DNA of 64,000 bases from Symbiodinium natans (GCA_905221605.1 CAJNDS010002346.1:1272240-1336239); one strand, 5' to 3'. Counted from the first letter of the stretch, positions 38,268 through 48,081 are shown. Notes: a model not told the origin generated them from the sequence alone. Translations and numbers: made by a program.

Positions 38268-38630
38268 CCGCGGAAGGGGTGAAGAGGTGAACAAGATTCC
38301 GCGGAAGGGTCCGCGGAAGGCGTGGTGTCCGCGGAAGGCTCGCGGAAGGGCGGCGTGCTTGAAACTTAGATATAATGGATGCCCAACATGCCGGCAACCG
38401 TTTCGGAGAGCGGATCTGCGCGGAAGGCCCCCCGCGGAAGGGTTGCGGAAGCTCCGCGGAAGGCGACGGGTCGTTTTGGAGGCCTAGAGTCCATGCCTCA
38501 TCCTCATATATACACATTAGTCACTCATTTCTGTTTCGGGCCGGGTGCGAAAGTGCGTTGTTCCGCGGAAGGCTCGCGGAAGGAACGCGGAACACGCCGC
38601 GGAAGGCCGCGGAAGGGTCCGCGGAAGGGT
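38268..38630. repeat. cluster of CCGCGGAAGG motifs
   Basis: About fifteen copies of (C)CGCGGAAGG in 360 bp, irregularly spaced, mostly same orientation, including variants TCGCGGAAGG and TTGCGGAAG. Not TTTAGGG-like and not seen elsewhere in the window. Arg/Lys/Gly-rich frames over it are doubtful. Confidence 0.8.
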
Positions 38631-38816
38631 TATAATGTCCATCGATTCATGCTAGAGAAAAAAACATGGCTCATTTGAGGATTCATACCTGTCCACGTTT
38701 CAGTGTGCTGGCTCATGCTACGAATATGTAAACCCTAGACCCTAAGCCCTACACCCGAATCTGTAAACTCAAAACTCCAAACGCCTAAACCCTAAACCGA
38801 CAACCCTGTATCCCAG

Positions 38817-38895
38817 GAACACGAGCTGGCCCGTGGCAGAACCACGGAGCGGACCCAGGATCACATGCTGCTGGGACTATCTCGGCGCTCAAAGA
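38817..38895 (+). CDS. exon
   Basis: Acceptor ATCCCAG; EHELARGRTTERTQDHMLL then GLSRRSK; C-strand array both sides. Confidence 0.5.
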
Positions 38896-38935
38896 AACCC
38901 TAACACCTAAACCCTAAAGCGTCCCTTTCCTTCTT

Positions 38936-39075
38936 AGGGTAGTTACATGGTCCCTTAACATGGGGCCCTTAAAAGGGGACCCCTTACATACCCCTTATAT
39001 ACCCTACACAACCTAGGGGGCCCGTACTTCGGGACCCTTTAAAGAGGGTACGGGACCATGTTAAGGACCCATTAA
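38936..39075. mobile_element. inverted-repeat insertion, family G
   Basis: GGTAGTTACATGGTCCCTTAACATGG ... GACCATGTTAAGGACC with internal GGGGCCCTTAAAAGGGGACCCC hairpin. Confidence 0.7.
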
Positions 39076-39411
39076 AAACTGCCGGTAGATTTCTCAGATC
39101 AGGATTTCGAGTACCCTAAACCCTAAACCCTAAACCCTAAACCCTAAACCCTAAACCCCTAACCCTAAACCCTAAACCCTGAACCCGAAACCCTAAACCC
39201 TTTAAGGTTTTTTCCCTAGTTGGGGGCCCTGGTCCCGATGAGAGTGCTACCCTCGGCCTCCTTTTTCTTGAAGTGGGCTTAGGGTCATTTTTGGGTTTGG
39301 GGTTTAGGATTTTTGGGGCCTTGGGTTTTTTGTTAGGTTTAGGGTGTAGGGTTGGGGTTTTAGGGTTTAGGGTTCAGGAGAGGGCCTTCACTTTTTTTGT
39401 TTTCTTTTGTT

Positions 39412-39446
<35 letters not shown>

Positions 39447-39474
39447 GTGTGTTTTAGCAGGTTCTCTCAGGGGA

Positions 39475-39615
39475 TGAGGACTCATATCCCTAAGGTTGTA
39501 CCCCTCAAGGCCCCCATTCATATACTCCTAATATGGCCCTTAGATTCCCTTAGGGATCCTTCAAAAGGGACCCCAAAGCCCGAGGGTACAACCTTAAAGG
39601 TCCAAGGTGGAACTC
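39475..39615. mobile_element. inverted-repeat insertion, family H
   Basis: GACTCATATCCCTAAGGTTGTACCCC ... GGTACAACCTTAAAGGTCC. Confidence 0.75.
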
Positions 39616-39719
39616 TGAGATTCTTAAGCCCTTTAAGCTCTTGAAGTGGGTTTGGGGTTTTTAGGGTCAGGGCTTAGGGCTTAGGGCTTAGGGTTTCAGG
39701 TACCCTTCTCATTCCTCAG

Positions 39720-39785
39720 TTGCCGACTTAGGTTGGCCACAGAGATCCAACCGATCGACGAGTGGGCGGAAGAAAAAGATTTAGG
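39720..39785 (+). CDS. exon
   Basis: Acceptor ATTCCTCAG; RLRLATEIQPIDEWAEEKD; ends near G-strand units. Confidence 0.45.
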
Positions 39786-39822
39786 ATCTAGGGCTTAGGG
39801 TTTAGGGGTTAGGGATCTCTTG

Positions 39823-40100
39823 GTCAAGGGTCGCTTAGGTGATTCGGGGTCGAGGAGCTTAGGCGGGTTTGGCAGAGTTCGGCACTGCCCTCAGTCCTCA
39901 TATGAAGCTCAGCAGAGTCGTGCATCACGTTCCTTATCGTGGCCTTGGGGGTGTGTGCTCGCACCCGATAGGCGAAATAAGAAAATGGGCGCCCCTTGTG
40001 CCCAAAAAGCCAACTTCTCCCCCTCCCCTGAACTTCCACCCCACCCTCCCTTGCGCTTTCTCAGGGCTCAAGTGAAAGATACCTGGAAGGGCCCGAGGGG
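39823..40100 (+). CDS. exon candidate, frame unresolved
   Basis: Array-free block with long open frames on +: one reads GFGRVRHCPQSSYEAQQSR, another MKLSRVVHHVPYRGLGGVC. Splice sites unclear. Confidence 0.3.
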
Positions 40101-40134
40101 GGTTTAGGGGGTTTTCCGGCAAAGTCTCGATATC

Positions 40135-40256
40135 ATGGCCGGCAACTCACCCACCTCGCCCTTACCGGGCGTGACGCGGGGAGGGGTGAAGCCCGTAGCC
40201 CCTCTGGGCAGCTTGGGGAGCATCTTGGCTGCCACTTCAAGAGACTCTGTGGCTGG
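40135..40256 (+). CDS. exon, possible start of a Pro/Gln-rich protein gene
   Basis: ATG then AGNSPTSPLPGVTRGGVKP and ASLGSILAATSRDS-like residues, ending where a family I element begins (GGCTCTTAGTAGGGAATGAG). Confidence 0.5.
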
Positions 40257-40258
40257 CT

Positions 40259-40355
40259 CTTAGTAGGGAATGAGGGCATGAGGTACCCTATAGAATCCCT
40301 TGCAGGGTGTAATTGTAGGGCCTTAATTCCCTCATTCCTTACTAAGAACCAAGTT
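40259..40355. mobile_element. inverted-repeat insertion, family I
   Basis: CTTAGTAGGGAATGAGGG ... CCCTCATTCCTTACTAAG. Relative at 52383-52485. Confidence 0.8.
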
Positions 40356-40378
40356 TTTTTGTTTGCCTGGTTCGTCAG

Positions 40379-40435
40379 GCCGAGAAGCCAAAACCCAGGA
40401 GATAGCTTGCAGCTGCCCGTCGTATGTTTGCGTAG
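40379..40435 (+). CDS. exon, Pro/Gln-rich gene
   Basis: Acceptor TTCGTCAG; PRSQNPGDSLQLPVVCLR; GT donor 40436. Confidence 0.45.
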
Positions 40436-40511
40436 GTGTGTAGAAACCCTAAACCCTAAACCCTAAACCCTAAACCCTAAACCCTATAAACCCTAAACTC
40501 GTACCGCTTAG

Positions 40512-40660
40512 CACGCAACCGAGGCATCACCATCCATTCCCCGATAGGATCCGTGAATGGTAGCGCCTTTGCGAGCGGCCACTTCAAAGCCACCCCCGCG
40601 GGCCAACGACGCCGCTGGTGCGACTACACCCCAACCGAAACTGGGCCGTTGTTGAAGATA
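40512..40660 (+). CDS. exon, Pro/Gln-rich gene
   Basis: Acceptor CGCTTAG; ITIHSPIGSVNGSAFASGH then QRRRWCDYTPTETGPLL. C-strand array upstream. Confidence 0.5.
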
Positions 40661-40782
40661 ATTTTACGGTTTTATGACTATACTTAAACCCAATAAGAAA
40701 CATGCAGCTAAAACCTCAACCCTAAACCCTAAACCCTAAACCCTAGACCCTAAACGGATCATTTCCAAGTAGTACCCCAACA

Positions 40783-40868
40783 ATGGTGCAGGAAATGTGG
40801 CCAGCCACCCCGAGCCCGGGGGCGGGGCCGGAGGCCATACACAGCTCCTTGGGGACGAAATGTAGTCC
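40783..40868 (+). CDS. exon candidate, two frames
   Basis: Acceptor AAGTAG; YPNNGAGNVASHPEPGGGA or MVQEMWPATPSPGAGPEAI. Followed by family O sequence. Confidence 0.4.
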
Positions 40869-41026
40869 AAAAAGGGTTTATGGTTCATACATACCTGAAT
40901 GGGAATTATAGTAGTAAGGGAACAGATGACCCCTATTTTTAGGGTTCCTAAAAGGGTTTATGGTTCATATACTTTAACGGGAACTACAGTCGTAAGGGAA
41001 TCTATGACCCCCCCCCCCCAAATTAG
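40868..41026. repeat. family O, tandem pair
   Basis: AAAAAGGGTTTATGGTTCATA..TAC.T.AA.GGGAA.TA.AGT.GTAAGGGAA occurs twice in tandem; related sequence in complement near 12852-12915. Confidence 0.6.
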
Positions 41027-41121
41027 GAAAACCCTAAACCCTAAACCCTAAACCCTAAACCCTAAACCCTAAACCCTAAACTCGGGTTCATTTGGTCCTT
41101 GAGGCTTTGGGGTGCCCGCAG

Positions 41122-41200
41122 CCGCCGCGACGCCCACCTCCCCATCGGCGATACCATCGGCGCAGGCGTTCCCTGCATACACAGTGCAAAGCCAGCCGCA
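41122..41200 (+). CDS. exon, Pro/Gln-rich gene
   Basis: Acceptor GCCCGCAG; ATPTSPSAIPSAQAFPAYT then VQSQPQ. Ends CA before GCAACTTGGTAG, where a family A element is inserted. Joins 41843 in frame as CA|G CAA AGT. Confidence 0.65.
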
Positions 41201-41842
41201 GCAACTTGGTAGTGTTTAGGGTTTAGGGTTTAGGGTTTAGGGTTTAGGGTTTAGGGTAGCCCAGTGGTATCTTTTTTCCCCTAGGATGCCCAGTAGTACC
41301 CTTATTCCCTTTTTGGGGGGTTTAGGTTCCCTTGTAAACCCTTTAAGCAAAAAAGGGCACCCTTTTTAAGCCGAGGTTACTGGGCAGCCTAGTCCCTTCT
41401 TGTTAGCTCAAGGTGAACTTCTACAGTCACCAACCCCAAACAGCGTATGCCCGGTATACCCTTTATGTAGTATGGTTCAATGTGAACTTATAAAGTAACC
41501 CACCTCAGACAGGGTATACCCTTAATGTAATCTGGTGCAAGGTGAACTTATAAAGTAACCCACCCCAAAGAGGGTATACCCTTAATGTAATACATGTAAT
41601 ATGGGAGTTAACGATAATAAGCGACCCTTAAACAAAAACAAATAGTAGGATTCTTTTTAATAAGGACGCCTACCCCGTACCCCTAAACCCTAAACCCTAA
41701 ACCCTAAACCCTAAACCCTAAACCCTAAACCCTAAACCCTAAACCCTAAACCCTAAACCCTAAACCCTAAACCCTAAACCCTAAACCCTCCCCCCTAAAC
41801 CCTAAACCCTAAACCCCCCAGTATGGTTCCTGGGCTACCAAG
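41201..41842 (+). mobile_element. family A introner enlarged by arrays and tandem repeats, 642 bp
   Basis: GCAA|CTTGGTAG ... GGGCTACCAAG|GCAA: a 4-bp duplication giving a GC donor. Inside: G-strand array 41216-41258, a second family A body 41262-41396, three copies of a 62-bp unit 41400-41600, and a long C-strand array 41687-41815. Confidence 0.75.
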
Positions 41843-41888
41843 GCAAAGTCAGCACCAGCAGGTGCCTGAACTGCATTTGGCCGGACAG
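41843..41888 (+). CDS. exon, Pro/Gln-rich gene
   Basis: QSQHQQVPELHLAGQ directly after CTACCAAG; G-strand array follows. Confidence 0.6.
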
Positions 41889-41984
41889 GGGGTTTAGGGT
41901 TTAGGGTTTAGGGTTTAGGGCATCTTGCATGGGCTTGGGTCGGACGCTGAGTCCTGAGTGTCTCCTCCCAACAAACCCCAGTAC

Positions 41985-42068
41985 CCCTTTAATTCAGGAA
42001 TATACCTTGAATCATACAACGAGGATCCCTATGAAACATGATTTACGGTCTTTCAGTCTATTCCTTGC
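41985..42068. mobile_element. family J-like element
   Basis: CCTTTAATTCAGGAATATACCTTGAATCAT ... ATGATTTACGGTCTTTCAGTCTATTCCTTGCTGAAGG. Confidence 0.55.
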
Positions 42069-42245
42069 TGAAGGGGGTAAATTGGGGCTCTCTCTGGGCT
42101 TTCTCAAGGGGTCCATACCCCCACAAATTTGTTTGTTACTTGGGCGTTAAAGGGTTTTTTTTATATGCAGTAGCTGTAGGGCCAAGATGTATGCTTCATA
42201 GGTACGTGGGGGACCTTGGGGTTGACGGCGTGTTGCGTGTCCAAG

Positions 42246-42332
42246 GTGCCGCTGCCCGTGCAGGCACCGGCGCATGGCCCTGTGCAAGCAGTGCCCACGA
42301 CCGCCTCGCTTCCAGCGCCTTTCCCGGGCGCA
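42246..42332 (+). CDS. exon, Pro/Gln-rich gene
   Basis: Acceptor GTCCAAG; VPLPVQAPAHGPVQAVPTT then ASLPAPFPGA, 29 codons, phase 0 at GCA before GTA. Confidence 0.7.
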
Positions 42333-42512
42333 GTAGCTTGGTAGCCCAGGGGGTACCCTTTGCGGTTTAGGGTTGAGGGTTTGGCAGCCCAGGGGGTACC
42401 CTTTTGCCCTTTGTTTGGTGAACCAGCTCCCCTAAATGTAAACATCATAAAACCTACAAACCCTTCACAAAAAGGGTACCCTGAATTCAAGATGGTTACT
42501 GGAACTACCAAG
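42333..42512 (+). mobile_element. family A introner with GTA duplication, 180 bp
   Basis: GCA|GTA GCTTGGTAGCCCAGG ... ACTACCAAG|GTA ATC. The GTA repeat gives a GT donor and keeps the frame. The left part is partly duplicated around a short TTTAGGG patch. Confidence 0.85.
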
Positions 42513-42602
42513 GTAATCCCGTCCGGCATGCCGGCCGTCCCAATGCCGATGCACATGCCGGTGCAAGGAGCCACGGATGATGGGGGCTCAGGGATGTTCA
42601 GG
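42513..42602 (+). CDS. exon, Pro/Met-rich
   Basis: VIPSGMPAVPMPMHMPVQG then ATDDGGSGMF; G-strand array follows. Confidence 0.7.
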
Positions 42603-42609
42603 GTTTAGG

Positions 42610-43175
42610 GTTGCACAGTCCCTTTTAGGGGTTCTGTAGCTACTGCTTGCTTCAGAACCACCCAAAAAAGCAACATTTATGTTCCTTATGATTTTTTTTT
42701 TGCGGGGATGGGGGGGAGTTCTTAAGCAAATAGTAGATAGAGGGATATAAGCTGAGCTAGACTTCCTCAGGAACTAGGAACCTTCCCTCCTCCCCCGCCC
42801 CCCCTCATGTGCAACTTCGCATGTCAGGTCCAGAGTTCCTTTTCACGTAGTCTTGGGAAGGGGGGGGGGGGTGGTAGCGAATTGGAACGGGTCTTTTGGG
42901 GTAGTTTATGCTGCCTTATATTTCTGTATTGGAATGGGTATTTTGGGTAGTGTATGCTTAATACTAAGTTTTTGTTACATTGAATTGATAAAGGGTTGCG
43001 TAGGATATATGGACTGGCAGCGCTCAAGCTCGAGGCCTTTCAGATTCATCTGAGGGGACTCCTGTATCCCTAAGGCCTAAACCCCCTAAACCCTACACCG
43101 TAAGCCTTTCCGGTGCACTGCTTGGCTGTTGGACTTCCTGTCTCGAAGTTAAAGTTGTTCTGCAGGCCCTTATAG
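42610..43175. other. intron; no element identified
   Basis: T-run 42692-42700, C-rich 42785-42810, poly-G 42858-42868. Short open frames (ATG at 43007: DWQRSSSRPFRFI) are not convincing. Confidence 0.4.
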
Positions 43176-43278
43176 GTCCTTTTGGCCCGCTATGTGGTAA
43201 ATTCCGAGTACTATGAACCACTGATCCTCCGAGCCCCGTCGCATTGCAAGTGCGACTTGTGCAGGCTTGAACCGGCTG
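43176..43278 (+). CDS. exon with Cys cluster
   Basis: Acceptor CTTATAG; LLARYVVNSEYYEPLILRA then PSHCKCDLCRLEPAG. The HCKCDLC cluster may bind metal. TTTGGGG-type array follows. Confidence 0.6.
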
Positions 43279-43423
43279 GGTTAAGGGTTTGGGGTTTAGG
43301 GCTTTCGGAACGGGGGTGCCCTTCCAAGCCTGCTGCAAAAGGGGTTCTTTGAATTCATAATTCTCCCAGCAGCTGCACGTAGAAGTTCAACGAAAACACC
43401 CCACTCTGAACCTGTACTTTGTG

Positions 43424-43530
43424 GTGCTTTACTGTAACTTTACATCTTTAGCCTTTTTGGGTTTATTGGGTTTCTTAAGAAGGCAGCTAAAAATTAAATC
43501 TATAGCTACCCTGCTAAGAGCAGCCAAGTG
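43424..43530. mobile_element. insertion family K
   Basis: Second copy of the element at 4325, about as long and clearly similar along its length. Confidence 0.65.
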
Positions 43531-43683
43531 TAGTTCTGTCAACCTGAGACTGGGAAACACTGGCGTTTTTTTTTGCGAGCAGAGCCTTTGCATGGCTAGA
43601 AGTCTTGGTTTAGGGCTTCGTCTTCAAATCCCAACTCCTCAGCGTGCAATCTCCCCACAAACCTTAAAGCTCTGAATGAGCGT

Positions 43684-43798
43684 TGGTAGCCCCGTGGTGG
43701 TCCTTTACCCCATTTTTGGTTCTGGGGTCCCTTATAAAGTAACCAACCCAGACAAAGAGTACCCATGGTTTCTGGACTACTTCATGAGAAGCGCAGCT
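43684..43798. mobile_element. family A element, diverged
   Basis: TTGGTAGCCCCGTGGTGGTCC ... GGTTTCTGGACTACTTCATG with interior GTCCCTTATAAAGTAACCAACCC. Confidence 0.65.
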
Positions 43799-43899
43799 AA
43801 ACTTAGCTGAGCACTGAGCCCGGTTACCCCAAAGTGAGCACAGGCAAGAGGCCCGAAGCCTTCCCATCTGTGCTAAGAGGCTCGGGGGTTCGGCTACTA

Positions 43900-44020
43900 C
43901 CCCCCCTCTATACCAACCTCCCCCCCCCCCCCCCTAGGTCCCCCCAGCTATTTCGGGATAATTAAGGCCCACTTAACGTTCTTTAAGGGGGGGAACCTAG
44001 GGGGGGGAGGGGGGTAGTAT
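43900..44020. repeat. C-rich/G-rich hairpin
   Basis: CTACTACCCCCCCTC ... CCCCCCCCTAGGTCCCCCC on the left pairs with GGGGGGGAACCTAGGGGGGGG ... GAGGGGGGTAGTA on the right. Element-like, family unnamed. Confidence 0.65.
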
Positions 44021-44087
44021 CCCTAAACCCTAAACCCAAAAAAAAAACCCTAAGCCCCAAACCCATCTAGACCCTAAACCCTAAACC

Positions 44088-44154
44088 CTAAACCCTACAC
44101 CCTACACCCTACACCCTACACCCTACACCCTACACCCTAAACCCTAAACCCTAG
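44088..44154 (-). repeat. CCCTAAA-CCCTACA-CCCTAAA array
   Basis: Three CCCTAAA, about seven CCCTACA, then two CCCTAAA units up to the exon. Mirrored downstream at 44275-44335. Confidence 0.9.
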
Positions 44155-44273
44155 ATGGGAGTGTGGGGTGCTAGGGAAACCCATGATGAGCTCCCAGGAG
44201 GCGCACCCGGCACTGTGGATGGTACGCAGATGGTCATCATGCAGGCTGGGAGTCCGATCTGTGGAGTTTCAAC
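44155..44273 (+). CDS. exon between mirrored arrays
   Basis: ATG directly after CCTAG; GARETHDELPGGAPGTVDG then TQMVIMQAGSPICGVST; TAG 44274 in the array. Confidence 0.6.
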
Positions 44274-44274
44274 T

Positions 44275-44335
44275 TAGGGTTTAGGGTTTAGGGGTGTAGG
44301 GTGTAGGGTGTAGGGTGTAGGGTGTAGGGTTTAGT
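44275..44335 (+). repeat. TTTAGGG-TGTAGGG-TTTAG array
   Basis: Mirror image of 44088-44154: two TTTAGGG, about five TGTAGGG, then TTTAG. Confidence 0.9.
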
Positions 44336-44563
44336 TAGGATCTTTAGGGTTTAGGGTTTATAGAGTTTAGGGTTCAGGGGCTTTGTGTGTTTTTGTTGGC
44401 TTTTGCTGGGTGTAGCCCTAAAGCCCTAAAGGACTTCTGGGCTTAAGTCCGCCAAGAAACGCCGGGCCAAAACAGCTAAGCTCCCTAAACCCTAAACCCT
44501 AAACCCTACACCCTAAACCCTAAACCCTAAACCCTAAACCGGTTTAGGGTTTAGGGTTTAGGG

Positions 44564-44692
44564 CTGAAGGCTCTCAGCAGGGAGGAGGCGCGAGCTCGAG
44601 CAGAGCATCTGCCGGTCGCAAGCAAGCGTCTTGAGGAGTTCAGCCCAGCTAAAGAGGCAGAGGCCCTCGAGCTCCACTGGCGCCACCCCAGG
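44564..44692 (+). CDS. exon, Glu/Arg/Ala-rich helix
   Basis: ALSREEARARAEHLPVASK then RLEEFSPAKEAEALELHW; donor at 44693 into a G-strand array. Confidence 0.6.
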
Positions 44693-44757
44693 GTTTAGGG
44701 TTTAGGATTTAGGGTTTAGGGTTTAGGGTTTAGGGCTTAATTAGGGTTTAGGGTTTG

Positions 44758-44862
44758 GGATATCCCCCTTGGGAATTATTCTTCATTTTTGTTTATATAA
44801 AACCCAAGAGGATATGAAACACATCATTTTATTAAGGTTCTAAGGGGAGTATAGTTTGGTTC
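44758..44862. mobile_element. dispersed element, family M
   Basis: ATCCCCCTTGGGAAT.ATT..T..TTT ... TTTATTAAGGTTCTAAGGGGAGTATAG, shared with 52062-52140. Confidence 0.7.
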
Positions 44863-45112
44863 AGTCACTTGCGCCCCTTTGTGAACCCCTTAGGCCTCCC
44901 CGCAGACTCCTTGTAGAGCTTTAGGCTGGGGTTTAGGCTCTAAGCTGTAGGGCTCAGGCTTTCGGCACGTAACTAGTCCTCATTGCCTTAAGAACCCAAA
45001 CCAACACCTATTCAGGCTACCTAAGACTCCTATCACCGGCTTTCTATCGTAATGACCTACAAGAAGTATCCTAAACCCCAAACTAGCCCTAAACCCTAAA
45101 CCCAAAACCGAG

Positions 45113-45228
45113 TGGGTTGGGGTTCCTTAAGAAGATAAAGGGATACGCAGGGGGCTCTTCGAGTTCACGAGACCATTCGAAGAAAGACCAGGGAACCTCC
45201 AAGATTCTCCGGCTGTGGTGCGAAAACT
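45113..45228 (+). CDS. exon, Lys/Ser-rich
   Basis: Acceptor ACCGAG; FLKKIKGYAGGSSSSRDHS then SKILRLWCENYL; then TA-rich microsatellite 45240-45305. Confidence 0.55.
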
Positions 45229-45639
45229 ATCTGTTTATACATATATATATATATACATATGATTATATATGCGCATACATATATATATATATATATATGT
45301 ATATGTACATTTTTTATTTATTCACTTACTTATTCTGTTTTGATTGTTACTGTAATTCGTTTTTATGTACCTTTTCTTTGGGTGGGGGTGTGGTTTTTGC
45401 GTTTAGGGTTTAGGGTCCAGGCTTAAGGGTTTATGGTGTGTGTATATATATATACACATATGTCGATGTGTGATGCAGGGCTATGGACTTCGGGGCCTGT
45501 AAGCTTGCACCTGATGATTAGAAGTCATGCAAGAAGTTGTTTTTGTGGACCGGAGCACCTTTTTGTCCTGAATCCCAAGCCAGCCTGCCTATACCTAACC
45601 CGAAACCCTAAACCCTAAACCCTAAAAAACCAACCCAGA

Positions 45640-45745
45640 AACCTCCTTCTCCCAGAGACTCCAAAACCCCTTAATGAAGGAATAGAACCTTAAATCATAT
45701 TAGGATCCTTCTTCTGATTTAAGGTATCTTCCTTTATTAAGGGCC
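45640..45745. mobile_element. family J element
   Basis: CCCCTTAATGAAGGAATAGAACCTTAAATCATA ... TGATTTAAGGTATCTTCCTTTATTAAGGG. Confidence 0.75.
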
Positions 45746-45746
45746 T

Positions 45747-45846
45747 AGTAGTAGAGTAGGTAACCGTTAACCTTTTTGGGGTAGAAGAATCCCCTTATAA
45801 TCCCAAAAGGTTTACCTTTAATTCCCCCAGGTCACTGGACAACTAA
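45747..45846. mobile_element. family B element
   Basis: AGTAGTAGAGTAGGTAACCG ... CACTGGACAACTAAGG, adjacent to a family J element. Confidence 0.75.
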
Positions 45847-45940
45847 GGGCTTAACCCTAAACCCTAAACCCTAAACCCTAAACCCTGAACCCTAAACCCT
45901 AAACCCTAAACCCTAAACCGGCCCCCTCTCCCGCACACAG

Positions 45941-46017
45941 GTCCCTGCTCCACCGCAGCATCACCAGGCGGCCTTCTTCCCAATGGCTCCTCCACAACCC
46001 GGTGCGCAGGCCGCTTA
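45941..46017 (+). CDS. exon, Pro/Gln/His-rich
   Basis: Acceptor GCACACAG; VPAPPQHHQAAFFPMAPPQ then PGAQAA; TAG at the array edge. C-strand array before, G-strand array after. Confidence 0.65.
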
Positions 46018-46445
46018 GGGTTTAGGGGGTTTCAGGGTTTAGGGTCTTAGGGTTTAGGGTTTTAGGGTTTAGGGTTTTTTAGGGTTTAGGGTTTAGGGTT
46101 TAGGGGTTTAGGGGTTTAGGGTTTAGGGTTTTAGGGGTTTAGGGCTTTAGGATTTTAGGGTTTTGGGGGTTTTAGGGGTTTTAGGGTTTTAGGGTTTTTG
46201 GGGTTTTAGGGGTTTTAGGGTTTTAGGATTTTGGGGTTTCAGGGTTTTAGTGTTTAGGGTTTTTAGGGTTTTTGGGGTTTGAGGGTTTTAGGGTTTTAGG
46301 TTTTTCGGGTTTTAGGGTTTTAGGTTATTTTAGGGTGTTCGAGTTTTAGAGTTTTAGGGTTTTAGGCTTTAGGCTTTTAGGGTGTTGGGGTTTTGGGGTT
46401 TCAGGGTTTTAGAGTTTTAGGGGTTTAGGGTTTAGGGGTTTAGGG
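46016..46445 (+). repeat. long degenerate TTTTAGGG/TTTAGGG array
   Basis: About 430 bp of 7- to 9-base units (TTTTAGGG, TTTTGGGG, TTTAGGGG), the longest degenerate G-strand array here. Confidence 0.9.
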
Positions 46446-46634
46446 CCGCTGGTTCAGGGCTTGCGGGGTTTGAGGATTAGGTGAGGCATGGTCTGCATAC
46501 CTGTTTTTGATGAGTGTATTTAGGGTTCCTGAGACAATATTGGTGAGTGTCTGTCATGCATGCGTGTCCTGTTGGGGATACTGTAGAAATAGAAGCCCTA
46601 CTTCATATGGTTTGGGAGTTTGGGTGTTTTGCAG

Positions 46635-46662
46635 GAGTACAGGGAGAAGGTGTCGGTTCTGC
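46635..46662 (+). CDS. micro-exon candidate
   Basis: Acceptor TTTTGCAG, EYREKVSVL, GT donor. Preceded by family Q element (46525-46610). Confidence 0.35.
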
Positions 46663-47169
46663 GGTTGAGGGTTTTGGGGTGTGTGCCATCAGGGTTTGTA
46701 GGGTTTTTGGGGTCGGGGCTAGGGGCTCGACTGGATCATAAGGTCCTCAAGAAAGGGGGGCGCATGGGGCGTAGGTACCTCGATATTTTAGGAGCAGTGG
46801 TCAGTAGTAGGGGACCTTGCTAAACCTGAAACCCTAAACCCCTTGAACCCCCCTCCCGTAGAAAAACCCCATAAGTTGAGGGTTTTGGGGCGCTAGAAAG
46901 TGTGACCTTGCTTTGACTCATGGGTTGTCATGAGGTTTGGGGGTTTTTGGTTTTGGGAGAGGGTTTAGGGTTTAGGGCCTCAAAGAGACCCAGGGCTCAA
47001 AAAAGGGTTTTTAGGGTTTAGGATTTAGGGTTTAGGGAGAATTACTGGGTGGAAGGAAAGGGAGAGTTACTGTGCTCCTTTGAACACAGCTTTGGGCGAA
47101 AGGGTTCAGTCGGGTCGTTCAGTCGGGTTCTGGGGGTCAACATCTGACAAGGGCGCTTTTCTTCCGCAG

Positions 47170-47219
47170 CGTGTGAGTGGATCAAGAGCCAAGTAGCCGT
47201 CTTCCATAGGAAGCCATGA
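47170..47219 (+). CDS. terminal exon
   Basis: Acceptor TTCTTCCGCAG; CEWIKSQVAVFHRKP then TGA 47217-47219. Likely the end of the Pro/Gln-rich gene. Confidence 0.55.
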
Positions 47220-47489
47220 CGCAGAGACCTGCCCGACCTCGGTATTGGCGAAGCCTCAGCATCGTGTGCGCTGCTGCGTGCGTTGCCCTGCTGCCGTTGG
47301 GGTTGGGCGGTTTAGGGTTTTCGGGTCGAGGGCTTGATGTTGTTCGGGCTCTAAGTTTACGACGTCTGGAAGTTGAGAAGTTGGCCAACCCTCAACCCTA
47401 AACCCTAGACCCTAAACTTGCGTTCAGAGAGAGCCGTCAGGCCCTTGTTCAGCCGAAAGGTCCTAGTTTGTCACTACGTCAGTACCCCA

Positions 47490-47612
47490 AGAACCCAAAA
47501 CATACTTTTTTGTAGGTTATTAACTGTAAATCCCTAAACCCTAAACCCTAAACTCCTTATAGGATACTCAGGTAACCTACAAAATTTTGGGTTTGGGGTT
47601 CTTAAGGTATCC
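47490..47612. mobile_element. family E element with internal CCCTAAA array
   Basis: CCAAGAACCCAAAACATACTTTTTTGTAGGTTATTA ... GGTAACCTACAAAATTTTGGGTTTGGGGTTCTTAAGG; array at 47530-47550. Confidence 0.8.
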
Positions 47613-47734
47613 AAGAAGGTCCGAGCTACTTGCCGCATCCTGTGAGTGTTGTTGGGTTCGGGGTTTAGGGTTTAGGGTTTAGGGTTTAGGGTTTAGGGTT
47701 TAGGGTTTAGGGTTTAGGGTTCAGGGTTTAGGGG

Positions 47735-47837
47735 TTTGGGCTTAAGCCTTATACCAACAGTCGTCAGGAGGGATTCTCATTGCGGGTACTAGAATTCCTA
47801 TGAAGGACTGTTAGTGTAAGGGGGAACATCCCAACCT
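47735..47837. mobile_element. family D element
   Basis: CCTTATACCAACAGTCGTC ... GGACTGTTAGTGTAAGGGGGAACATCCCAA. Confidence 0.75.
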
Positions 47838-48081
47838 TCTTCTACGAGTTGCCATGCCCCGAAACCTTGTAAACCCTAAACCCTAAAACAAAGGGGTCCT
47901 ATAATTTTGGAAACACCCGAAGCCCTAAACCCTAAGCCCTAAACCCTCTTCCGTATTTGGGGATAAACGGGGTACCCCTATTTTGGGAAATACCCGCATG
48001 GGTTTAGGGTTATACCCCTGAAGCATAAACCCTAAACCCTAGACCCTAAACCCTAAACCCTAAACCCTAAAAAGCATTCAA

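Noticed and set aside
41400-41600. CRISPR-like array
   Set aside because: Repeat units are contiguous, diverged and related to family A; there are no unique spacers and no cas genes.
45180-45228. LRLWCENYL as a WCxxE motif of the TIR-like family
   Set aside because: The spacing is WCxN and the flanks (Lys/Ser-rich) do not match the family; taken as chance.
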